Shown here: positions 6,011-13,261 of the stretch, piece after piece | Position numbering within the stretch: position 1 is the first letter of the stretch | Layout: each line of letters opens with the position of its first letter | Assembly (NCBI GenBank): GCA_004000155.1 | Contig: RCSS01000602.1 | Coordinates: forward strand, 1 to 14,157 | Direction of reading: 5' to 3' | DNA length: 14,157 nucleotides | Source: Tubulinosema ratisbonensis | Lineage: Eukaryota > Microsporidia > Tubulinosematidae | Program-made: the position numbers and the translations under genes | Notes under the pieces: model-generated | Seen by the model: the letters and a program-made list of their open reading frames with translations, nothing else | Told to the model about the DNA's origin: nothing | Databases searched by the model: none

Positions 6011-6907
6011 ATGCTTGAAGAACTTGACGAAATGGAAAAAAATATTTCAGAAAATAATAGCGACAAAGAAGATTCTGAGAAAGCCTTAAAAAATACACCA
6101 CCTGAAAGAAAAGAAGAGGCTTCTGATATTAATTCAGAATCTTGTAATATTAATATTGATTTTTCAGAATCATATGAAGAAGAAAAATCTCAAGAAAATA
6201 TGGAAAAATTGAGAAATTTAGATGATGAGCTTGATAGAAAAACTAGTATCACTGAAGAACCTCAATATCAAAATAAAGAACGAGTTGTTCCAGGGTTAAA
6301 AAAAACAATTACTCCGTTAGATATTCTTGCGACTATCGCTGAAATGGAAAGTGAACGATTAAAAAGAAAAGAATCAGAAAACAAACAAGTGTTTAAAAGA
6401 AGACCAGGCAGACCAAAAAGTGTTCCTTTAGAACTACAAGAATATTCACGTACAGATCCACAACCAATTAATATCACACAAGAACAATATTTACAGAACC
6501 CTTATTATTATAAAAAATTAAAAATAAGACCTTATGAATCTAAAGATGGCGAACCACAAAAAATCACTATACACAGAAGAAAGGACAGCGAAATCAGCAA
6601 AGATAATAACGAGAGATCGGAATCAAGTATGGATAAATTTACGGATGCTTATATTATTAAGAAATATGGTGATATCCCTGAATCTACCTTTTCGACTGGT
6701 TGGAAGGATGGAATGTTTGTGTATTTCTGCCCAGAAGAAGGGTGTAACAAATATTTTCCATCTACAAGTAGAGCGAAAAGACATTATATTATACACACAG
6801 AAGCTAAACCATATAAATGTCCTAACCCTGGCTGTGATAAAAGATTTTCTCGAAAGGATAATATGAATCAACACTGCAGAATGCACTGTAAATTTGCAAG
6901 AGATTGA
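6011..6907 (+). CDS. C2H2 zinc-finger protein with AT-hook
   Basis: The 298-residue protein has two tandem C2H2 fingers at its C-terminus. Finger 1 uses C240, C245, H258, H262 and finger 2 uses C270, C275, H288, H292; both are C-x4-C-x12-H-x3-H and are joined by TEAKPYK, a variant of the TGEKP linker. Two such fingers near the C-terminus are typical of fungal DNA-binding regulators. Residues 129-136 (KRRPGRPK) form a classic AT-hook, which binds the minor groove of AT-rich DNA. Residues 1-90 are acidic and likely disordered, and could act as an activation region. It is therefore probably a nuclear transcription factor; its targets are unknown. An in-frame TAG about 50 bases upstream bounds the start. 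The stop is TGA. The repeats before it are described separately. It is convergent with the P4-ATPase gene, 259 bp away. Confidence 0.88.
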   Translation: MLEELDEMEKNISENNSDKEDSEKALKNTPPERKEEASDINSESCNINIDFSESYEEEKSQENMEKLRNLDDELDRKTSITEEPQYQNKERVVPGLKKTITPLDILATIAEMESERLKRKESENKQVFKRRPGRPKSVPLELQEYSRTDPQPINITQEQYLQNPYYYKKLKIRPYESKDGEPQKITIHRRKDSEISKDNNERSESSMDKFTDAYIIKKYGDIPESTFSTGWKDGMFVYFCPEEGCNKYFPSTSRAKRHYIIHTEAKPYKCPNPGCDKRFSRKDNMNQHCRMHCKFARD

Positions 6908-7159
6908 TATTATTTTAGTTTTAATATGATTATAGAAAATTTAAAGATGTTGTAAATAAAATCGTAGCCTTTTCTTTTAAAAGTTTATTTAAATATTAAT
7001 CTTTGTTAAAACTTTATTTTAATATATGTATCATTTAGAAAAAAATAATTTTTATTAAAACGAAATTATCGCGCAAAAATTTTTTTAAAAATCATTTTTA
7101 AATTTATAAAATATTTACTTAAAAAATTTACCAAACAAATATTTCTGTAACAATCTAAT

Positions 7160-7165
7160 TTTATT
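7160..7165 (-). terminator. AATAAA just after the flippase stop codon
   Basis: On the minus strand AATAAA starts two bases beyond the TAA stop (7169-7167) of the P4-ATPase gene. It is a plausible polyadenylation signal. Confidence 0.45.
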
Positions 7166-7166
7166 T

Positions 7167-10100
7167 TTATACTTTGATCTTTTTAACTGGTGGCGGATGC
7201 ATAAACTTACTCCAAGCAGTAAACAAAAGTTGTACAACAATTGCAATTAAATTAATTCCCAATACCTTAATCACAAAAAGTGTTTTGTTTTCTGGTAAAA
7301 CTAATACATCATTTAATAAAATAAATGATCCGCAAAAAACTAATAAGCTTATTATTGTGCTTAGAATTACCGGTTTATTGATTGAGTATGTCACCAAAAG
7401 AACCATAAGAATTTCATTTACTACCAAAGAAGAAAATGTTAAAGCTATAATTGAAAGTAACTCATTTTCGAAAAGAGTCAAGTTAAATAACATAATAATC
7501 CCACCTTGGTAAAAACTTACAAAGAACCAAGTCAAAAATCTTTTATCGCCAAATGCATTACCGCTAACTAAATCTTTGTAAAGCTCAGGAAATTTCAAAC
7601 AAGTAGTTTTATCAGTGTCTGAAGCAAGAACAGTCGAAAAAATAGGGCCGAAAGTAAAAACAGTCGCATAACCCATCAATAACATACCTTGATACAAAGA
7701 AATAGGAGAGTAAAGAAAAAGTGAACAGAAAATAGCTTGCATTACAAATAATACTGTTCCTCTATGAATAATTAAATGTGCTAATTTACTGGTGGCTTTG
7801 TAAGTTCTTCTTCCATGCCAAAGTAAAAGAGGCAATACTTCTTGAAAACAAGAAAGTGAAAAATCTGCAGAAAGACTTGCCTGATTTCCTTCTTTACCAA
7901 CAATACCGAACCCTAAATTAGCTTCGGTAATCATAGATACANCATTACCACCATCTCCTATCGCAGCTACTCTTTTATTTGTTATTTTACCAAGGTATCT
8001 GGTAAGTTGAGCTTTTTGTGTTGGACTACATCTACACCCAACAAAAGATCTAAGCTTAGAACAACTTAAAATGAAATCTTTCTTAAAATGATCTAACATA
8101 ATTTGAATACTTTGTCCATCGATGATCAATGAATCATAAACCATAGAATTTAAATCATTGAGGACCTTCTTTCCATCTTCTTTTATCATATCTTTAACGG
8201 TTAAATAATTACTTTTTTTTTGAAATAAATGTGTAGAAATTGCTATAGAAGTGGCTGTCTCTACTTTATCACCAGTAATCATCCAAATTCTAATGTCTGC
8301 GTCTCTTAATCTTTCCAAAGTCATTTTAGCGTTGTCTTGTAATAAATCTTCTACACCAGTTAATCCTAAAGGTGTTAAATTATTTTCTATCAAATTCAAA
8401 GCGGAAGAAACATCTTTGTTTAATTTTCCCTTTTTATATTCACTTTTAAAGGTTTCGTATTCTTCTTCTGTCAATTCTTTTTTGGCAATCACTAATGTTC
8501 TTAACCCAAAGGAGGCCAAGTTACCCGTTTCTTCTTCAAGCCAGTCATTTACTTTGACAAATTTTTTCATAATTGCATCAGCTCCCTTTAAAAAGAATGA
8601 GATTTTGTTATCGCATTTCACAATGATACCCATTCTCTTAGTTTCGGATGAAAATGGAAAAATTTCTAAAATCTCATAATTTTTGTCAAAATAATTTCCT
8701 TTTACAGGTTCTATTTCTTGTTTTGATTTATTTTCTGAAGAATTGTTTTGTGTTTCTTCTTCTAAAAAATTTTCCAAATGTTTTTGTATCCTCACTGTAA
8801 TTAAATTAGTCTTTCTATCCAATAAAATGAATCCTGCTGATTCACACCATTTAATAATTGCCACTTCGTCTGGTGAACTAGCTTGGTAAGTTACCTTCTT
8901 TTCTTCTCTAACAGGTGTTACATTGTGACAAACACTTAAAGCTTCACACAGCTCATAAACCCTCTTTCCTGACTTTATAAATGTTGTAGTATTTTCTTTG
9001 AAATACTCATTCAATTCATTTCTCAGATCTAAAAATGTTTCTTGTGAATAACTGACAGTTCCTAAATGAATTTTTTTCATAATCATTTCATTTTTTGTAA
9101 GAGTACCTGTCTTATCAGACAATAAATAAGAAATTCTGCCTAATTCTTCGGGTATATTAGAATTTCTAACAATCACAGTAGGCATATCTTTCTTAATCAT
9201 GTAAGCATGAAGGTATCTGGCAAATTCTACTGAAGTTTTTAAAGAAATAGGAATGATTGATGAAAAAATGACAATAAATCTAATTATGTTGATATCAATC
9301 CTTCCGCTAACATTTCTTTTGAATGTAAAGAAAATAGAAGCACAAACAGACAATGTCAATAACCACTTCGCATAGGTATTCACTTCCAAATCAAAAATAC
9401 CAATTTTATTTTTAGGAGAAGATGTGTTCATAATAGCTCTATTTTCTTTGCCAGTATAAATTACCATCCCTAATATCTGACCAGTGGCTAAAACTGTGTT
9501 CATCCACATTGTATTATTTAAATCTAACACTTCTACTTCATTATTGTAATGAATTCTGCCATAAAAAGAGTAAATTTCTTTTGAAGGTTCTTCAAAATCA
9601 ATTTTAATTTTAAATAATTCAGGTATTTTTATTCCTTGTGTTATTTTTACTGATTGTCTTAATTTCCAGTCTGTCTCTCCGTCCAATTGGTCTGTTCTAA
9701 TAAAAATTTCTCCGTCCAAATTTAAAGTTTTTAAAATGACCATGTCAGCAGGGATTCTTTGATTTTTCTCTACAACCACAATATCTCCTGGTTTTAACAA
9801 CGAACAAGGAGTTTCTTGGTAACTAACCCCTTGTTCAACAGTCTTATTATCACTTACCTGAGTAATTTTACTATTGTTAATTTCATAAATAGATTCATTG
9901 TTATTGGTTCTTAAGATCATCTTCTGATACCTTTGATTATTAAATTCTTTATCTCTTTTAAACCTGGAAATATCATCCATAGCCTCTTTGATAAGTGTTA
10001 ATGTTAATACAAAAAACCAAGGCCCTAGCGAGGAAATAGGGGATGAAATTCTATAACAGTTAAAACATTGGCTTATTCCAATTAGCAAAAAGAATACGTT

Positions 10101-10235
10101 TGAGATTTGTGAGAATTGCGCAGCAAGTACTTTTGGTATAAAAGTGTAAATTGTGTATCTTTGGTTACGTATTTTGTTTGGCAAAAATTTGTCAGTGTTG
10201 TTATAAAATGTGGTGCGTGTATTGTCTTTGTTCAT
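7167..10235 (-). CDS. NEO1: P4-type ATPase (phospholipid flippase), Neo1/ATP9 class
   Basis: The 1022-residue protein is a full-length lipid-flipping P-type ATPase. Visible motifs, in order: TM1-2 at about 43-83; actuator loop QLDGETDWKLR (DGET at 185-188); TM4 PISL (329-332); phosphorylation site D374 in DKTGTLT; CHNVTPV (436-442); nucleotide-site SSPDEVA (453-459) and KGAD (550-553); TGDK (654-657); hinge GDGGNxVSMI (760-769); and six C-terminal spans at about 820-1008. DGETDWKLR and GDGGN, instead of DGETNLK and GDGAN, mark the Neo1/ATP9A class, which flips aminophospholipids in Golgi and endosome membranes and does not need a Cdc50 subunit. The family is usually about 1050-1150 residues, so this copy is slightly compact. 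The codon for residue 765 (normally Asp) contains an N at 7942. A CCC precedes the ATG. It is divergent from the RanGAP gene. Confidence 0.95.
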   Translation of the reverse strand: MNKDNTRTTFYNNTDKFLPNKIRNQRYTIYTFIPKVLAAQFSQISNVFFLLIGISQCFNCYRISSPISSLGPWFFVLTLTLIKEAMDDISRFKRDKEFNNQRYQKMILRTNNNESIYEINNSKITQVSDNKTVEQGVSYQETPCSLLKPGDIVVVEKNQRIPADMVILKTLNLDGEIFIRTDQLDGETDWKLRQSVKITQGIKIPELFKIKIDFEEPSKEIYSFYGRIHYNNEVEVLDLNNTMWMNTVLATGQILGMVIYTGKENRAIMNTSSPKNKIGIFDLEVNTYAKWLLTLSVCASIFFTFKRNVSGRIDINIIRFIVIFSSIIPISLKTSVEFARYLHAYMIKKDMPTVIVRNSNIPEELGRISYLLSDKTGTLTKNEMIMKKIHLGTVSYSQETFLDLRNELNEYFKENTTTFIKSGKRVYELCEALSVCHNVTPVREEKKVTYQASSPDEVAIIKWCESAGFILLDRKTNLITVRIQKHLENFLEEETQNNSSENKSKQEIEPVKGNYFDKNYEILEIFPFSSETKRMGIIVKCDNKISFFLKGADAIMKKFVKVNDWLEEETGNLASFGLRTLVIAKKELTEEEYETFKSEYKKGKLNKDVSSALNLIENNLTPLGLTGVEDLLQDNAKMTLERLRDADIRIWMITGDKVETATSIAISTHLFQKKSNYLTVKDMIKEDGKKVLNDLNSMVYDSLIIDGQSIQIMLDHFKKDFILSCSKLRSFVGCRCSPTQKAQLTRYLGKITNKRVAAIGDGGNXVSMITEANLGFGIVGKEGNQASLSADFSLSCFQEVLPLLLWHGRRTYKATSKLAHLIIHRGTVLFVMQAIFCSLFLYSPISLYQGMLLMGYATVFTFGPIFSTVLASDTDKTTCLKFPELYKDLVSGNAFGDKRFLTWFFVSFYQGGIIMLFNLTLFENELLSIIALTFSSLVVNEILMVLLVTYSINKPVILSTIISLLVFCGSFILLNDVLVLPENKTLFVIKVLGINLIAIVVQLLFTAWSKFMHPPPVKKIKV

Positions 10236-10240
10236 AAGGG
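10236..10240 (-). promoter_or_regulatory. CCC-type start-proximal promoter motif
   Basis: The minus strand reads ACCCTT directly before the flippase ATG (CCC two bases upstream). A second C-run, CCCC, lies about 33 bases further up (10269-10272 on the plus strand as GGGG). Confidence 0.55.
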
Positions 10241-10282
10241 TATTTTTCTTTATTTTATTTATTTTAAAGGGGTATATTTTTT

Positions 10283-10293
10283 ATTGGCCCAAT
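10283..10293. promoter_or_regulatory. Inverted CCAAT pair upstream of the flippase gene
   Basis: ATTGGCCCAAT is symmetric around its centre and presents a CCAAT pentamer on each strand, 48-58 bases before the flippase start. CCAAT is the core bound by HAP/NF-Y complexes in fungi. Whether such a complex acts here is unknown. Confidence 0.25.
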
Positions 10294-10715
10294 TGTTTTT
10301 GTGTTTCTGAAATGTAAAAATTTAATTTTTAAATTGAAAGTATTATTTTAAATAATAAACAAATTTTAAAGCAATTTAAATGTTACTTAAGTTTTAAAAT
10401 ACTTATTTAAATTGTTTATTTTTGATTGGTTCTTTTAATTTTTCATTTATTTTATAACAAAAGTCATAATTTTTGGTAAAAAATAATAAAAATTTTTTAT
10501 TTCTATAAAATAAATTTATATAAATTTTACCTTCTATATGTAAAAGTTACCAATCTAAAGAGAAACATATGTTAAAATAATACAGTACAACAAATATAAA
10601 TTCATTATTTAATTAAAAAAATATAAAACATTTTTTAAACAAAAATAAAAAAAAATATTTGTTATTTTTAAAACTTAATTTTGTTAATAAAAAAAATAAT
10701 AAAAAAATAATAAAT

Positions 10716-10720
10716 CCCTC
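10716..10720 (+). promoter_or_regulatory. CCC-type start-proximal promoter motif
   Basis: CCCTC lies directly before the RanGAP ATG at 10721, after about 100 bases almost free of G and C. This closely mirrors the CCCTT before the flippase gene. Confidence 0.55.
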
Positions 10721-11791
10721 ATGNAAATAAACTTAGAAGGAAAAAACAAACTTTACAAAACCAAGGAATGTGTACAAGAACTGGTTGACCAGATCTTAGG
10801 AAACGAAAAGACTATTTTAGAAATAAACTTAACAGGTAATGTGTTCTATATTGAAGCAATGGACTACCTTTTTGATCATATAAGTAAAATTGAAAAGCTT
10901 CAAAAGTGTATTTTGATAGGAGTGCTTGCAACCTTACCAAAGAATATTATTCTTAGCAATTTAAAGATTATTAGCACTAAATTACCTACTAAACATTTAG
11001 AAGTGTTAGATTTGAGTGACAATGCTTTGAGTTGTGAGTTACCTGAAGAGTTTAGAACATTTTTTCATTCCTTAAAATGTCTTAAAATTTTGCATCTCAA
11101 TAATTGTGGTTTAGGAGAGAAAGGTGGTATTTGGTTGGCAGAAACTCTTTTAGGAATGAAAAATAAGAAATCTTTGAATGTAATTCAATTAGCACAAAAC
11201 AAATTTATAAAATTTCCTAAGAATTTAGAAGTAGCCTTGGATTTTCATGAATGTTTAGAAGAAATAAGAATTCAGTACAACACAATCCAAATGGGTGACA
11301 TGGAAACATTTATAAGTGCATTAGGTAACCTTAAACTAAGAGTATTGGATGTTAGAGACAACAATTTAAACCTTAATTCATGCGAGATGCTTGGTAAATT
11401 TTATCAGAATTGGGAGATAGAAGAATTGTACCTTGGCAGCTGCTGTCTTAATGATAAATCAATTCATCTTTTCTTAAAACACGCAAGCAAAAAGGAAAAT
11501 GTTTTAAGTTTACATGGTTCTTTTATTCAACCAACCAATAAATTTATATTTGATATTTCTAACAATGATATTACACAGGAAGGGATAGATGAGATAAAAG
11601 AGTTTCTTAAAGACAGGGTTATTGATAAATTATTTATACAAGGGAATGAGTATGATGATTGTACTGAGTTAGTTAATTTAGTAAGTAAAAAAGGAGGAAA
11701 GGTAGTGCATGACAATGAGGATGATATAGAATATGAGGATATTAGTTTGATACAGAAGTTTGAAGAAGCACTCAGCAAGAATAAGTTTTAA
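10721..11791 (+). CDS. RNA1: Ran GTPase-activating protein (RanGAP), LRR protein
   Basis: The 356-residue protein is built of leucine-rich repeats of the RanGAP type and follows fission yeast Rna1p (386 residues) along its length: INLEGK at the start, EINLTGN and EAMDYL in repeat 1, LDLSDNAL, LHLNNCGLGEKGG (124-136), and LRVLDVRDNNLN. RanGAP stimulates GTP hydrolysis by Ran at the cytoplasmic face of the nuclear envelope, which sets the direction of nuclear transport. The asparagine matching Rna1p Asn131, key for activity, is present (N128), but the region matching Arg74 reads IGVLATLP and lacks the Arg. The acidic tail is short (about 331-343, DNEDDIEYED). Codon 2 contains an N (10724): K, Q, E or, if T, a stop. 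CCCTC precedes the ATG. No AATAAA touches its TAA stop. Confidence 0.9.
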   Translation: MXINLEGKNKLYKTKECVQELVDQILGNEKTILEINLTGNVFYIEAMDYLFDHISKIEKLQKCILIGVLATLPKNIILSNLKIISTKLPTKHLEVLDLSDNALSCELPEEFRTFFHSLKCLKILHLNNCGLGEKGGIWLAETLLGMKNKKSLNVIQLAQNKFIKFPKNLEVALDFHECLEEIRIQYNTIQMGDMETFISALGNLKLRVLDVRDNNLNLNSCEMLGKFYQNWEIEELYLGSCCLNDKSIHLFLKHASKKENVLSLHGSFIQPTNKFIFDISNNDITQEGIDEIKEFLKDRVIDKLFIQGNEYDDCTELVNLVSKKGGKVVHDNEDDIEYEDISLIQKFEEALSKNKF

Positions 11792-11969
11792 TTTGTGTAT
11801 AATTAAAACTTATTTCTTATTATTTTTTTTATATAATTAAAAAATTAATTTATATTTTATATTTTAGTGAAACAATAAAAGAATATTAATTATTTTTTTC
11901 AACTATTTTTAATTTAATTAATTTAATTTGTATTTCTTTTTATCTCGAAATATTTTTTATAAGAAAATA

Positions 11970-12106
11970 CATTAAAATTAAAGTAATTTATGCAATAAAA
12001 ATAGATCATTAAAATTAAAGTAATTTATGCAATAAAAATAGATCATTAAAATTATATATTTTTATAAAAATAGATCATTAAATTTATATATTTTTATAAA
12101 AATATT
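11970..12106. repeat. Tandem array of a 37-bp unit, two perfect and two degenerate copies
   Basis: Copies 1 (11970-12006) and 2 (12007-12043) are identical 37-mers that begin CATTAAAATTAAAGTAATTT. Copy 3 (12044-12075) and copy 4 (from 12076) keep the CATTAAA start and the ATAAAAATA end but replace the middle with TATATATTTT and are 31-32 bp long. Copy number probably varies among strains. Confidence 0.93.
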
Positions 12107-12185
12107 AAAAAAATAAATAAAAAATATTAAATAAATAAATAAAAAATACAAAAAAAATATTAAAAAAATATTTAAAAAATATTTA

Positions 12186-12190
12186 ACCTT
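12186..12190 (+). promoter_or_regulatory. Possible C-rich start-proximal motif (ACCTT)
   Basis: ACCTT directly precedes the FEN1 ATG and resembles the CCCTT and CCCTC motifs before the flippase and RanGAP genes with one C fewer. The preceding 180 bp contain very few C or G bases. Confidence 0.35.
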
Positions 12191-13231
12191 ATGGGAATAA
12201 GTAACTTAGCAAAATTAATTCAATCAAANGTAAAAAAAGGTTACAGAGAAAGAAACCTAGAATATTATTTAAACAAAAGGATAGCTATAGATGGTAGCAT
12301 GTGCATCTACCAATTCTTGATTGCAATTAGAACAGAAGGAAATGTTTTAGGTACCGAAGATAACACAACCAGTCACATAGTTGGAATGTTTTACAGAACA
12401 ATAGGAATGGTAGAAAGTGGCATTAAACCTGTATTTGTGTTTGATGGTGTACCACCACAAAATAAATTAAATGAATTGAGAAAAAGAAAAGAAAGAAGAG
12501 AAAAGGCAGAAACAAAGTTGAGTGAAGCAAAGGAGACTGGTAACAAAGAAGATATAGAAATGTATGAGAAGAGAAAAGTTAAAGTTACCAAGGAACATGT
12601 TGATGATTGTAAAAAGGTACTTGAGTTGTTAAAAGTGCCTTATATAACAGCACCAAGTGAGGCAGAGGCTTATTGTGCATTTCTTAACAAAATAAAAGCA
12701 GTGGATGCAGTTGCTTCTGAGGATATGGANACTTTAACCTTTGGAGCACCTTTACTTTTGAGAAACGTTTTTTCATCAAAAAGTAAAAAACTTCCTGTCA
12801 AAGAATTCAACCTGTCAGAAATTTTAAAAGAATTAAATTTGACACAAAATGAGTTTATTGATTTATGCATCCTTTTAGGAAGTGATTTTTGTTCTACTAT
12901 CAAAGGAGTAGGCCCTAAAACAGCACTTTCTTTGATTAATAAACATAGAAACATAGAAAATATTATCCAAAATGAGAAATTGGACATAGAAGAGAATTTT
13001 AATTTTGAAGATGCTAGACTTATTTTTCAAGAATTGAGTAAAGGAGAAAAGGAAATAGAAATAGGTGGCATAAAATGGGATGAAATAAATTTAGAAGAAA
13101 TTAAAGAATTTTTAGTTAAAAAACATAATTTTAATGAAGAGAGAGTGGTTAAGGCAGTAGAAAGGTATTTAGAATGTAGAAAGAAAGGTAAACAANGTAC
13201 ACTTGATAATTTTTTTAAAAAAGGTAAATAA
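12191..13231 (+). CDS. FEN1: Flap endonuclease 1
   Basis: The 346-residue protein is FEN1/Rad27, the structure-specific nuclease that removes 5' flaps during Okazaki-fragment maturation and long-patch base-excision repair. It starts MGI, with Gly2 set for the active site. Metal-binding residues are visible at D34, D85, E157, E159, D178 and D232 (LGSDFCSTIKGVGPKTAL, also the H2TH DNA-binding motif). Residue 180, the partner of human Asp181, is encoded GAN (N at 12730), so it is Asp or Glu. The C-terminus has a PCNA-binding PIP box, Q335-x-T-L-D-N-F-F342, with an N in its second codon. The chain ends four residues later, so the basic tail of yeast and human FEN1 (about 380 residues) is missing. 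AATAAA overlaps the stop. It converges on the coiled-coil gene with a 30-bp gap. Confidence 0.97.
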   Translation: MGISNLAKLIQSXVKKGYRERNLEYYLNKRIAIDGSMCIYQFLIAIRTEGNVLGTEDNTTSHIVGMFYRTIGMVESGIKPVFVFDGVPPQNKLNELRKRKERREKAETKLSEAKETGNKEDIEMYEKRKVKVTKEHVDDCKKVLELLKVPYITAPSEAEAYCAFLNKIKAVDAVASEDMXTLTFGAPLLLRNVFSSKSKKLPVKEFNLSEILKELNLTQNEFIDLCILLGSDFCSTIKGVGPKTALSLINKHRNIENIIQNEKLDIEENFNFEDARLIFQELSKGEKEIEIGGIKWDEINLEEIKEFLVKKHNFNEERVVKAVERYLECRKKGKQXTLDNFFKKGK

Positions 13232-13232
13232 A
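13227..13232 (+). terminator. AATAAA overlapping the FEN1 stop codon
   Basis: The hexamer spans the TAA at 13229-13231. Cleavage 10-30 bases on would place the mRNA end inside the convergent coiled-coil gene. Confidence 0.45.
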
Positions 13233-13261
13233 TTATTTTTAAAAATAAAATTTTATATTTT

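Larger units (their letters stand above)
10236..10720. other. Divergent intergenic region, flippase / RanGAP
   Basis: This 485-bp spacer should carry promoters for both flanking genes. It contains the C-motifs described, an ATTGG/CCAAT palindrome at 10283-10293, and a small inverted repeat (10372-10381/10405-10414). The rest is AT-rich with A-runs toward the RanGAP side. No gene or RNA was found. Confidence 0.5.
11792..12190. other. Intergenic region with tandem repeats before FEN1
   Basis: This 399-bp region contains a minisatellite-like array (11970-12106) and then about 80 bp of simple A/T runs (AAATA and TATTAAA variants) up to the FEN1 start. The left part is plain AT-rich DNA. Apart from ACCTT directly before the FEN1 start, no promoter motif stands out. 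Confidence 0.6.

Noticed and set aside
6534..6886. Open frames in other frames across the zinc-finger region
   Set aside because: The frame from 6011 encodes two complete C2H2 fingers there; the alternatives have no motif.
7174..8679. Plus-strand open frames inside the flippase gene
   Set aside because: They lie antisense to strongly conserved flippase coding sequence and have no recognisable domain, so they are shadows.
9850..9865. ACTTACCTG resembling the U1 snRNA 5' end
   Set aside because: It lies within continuous flippase coding sequence on the other strand and has no further U1 sequence.
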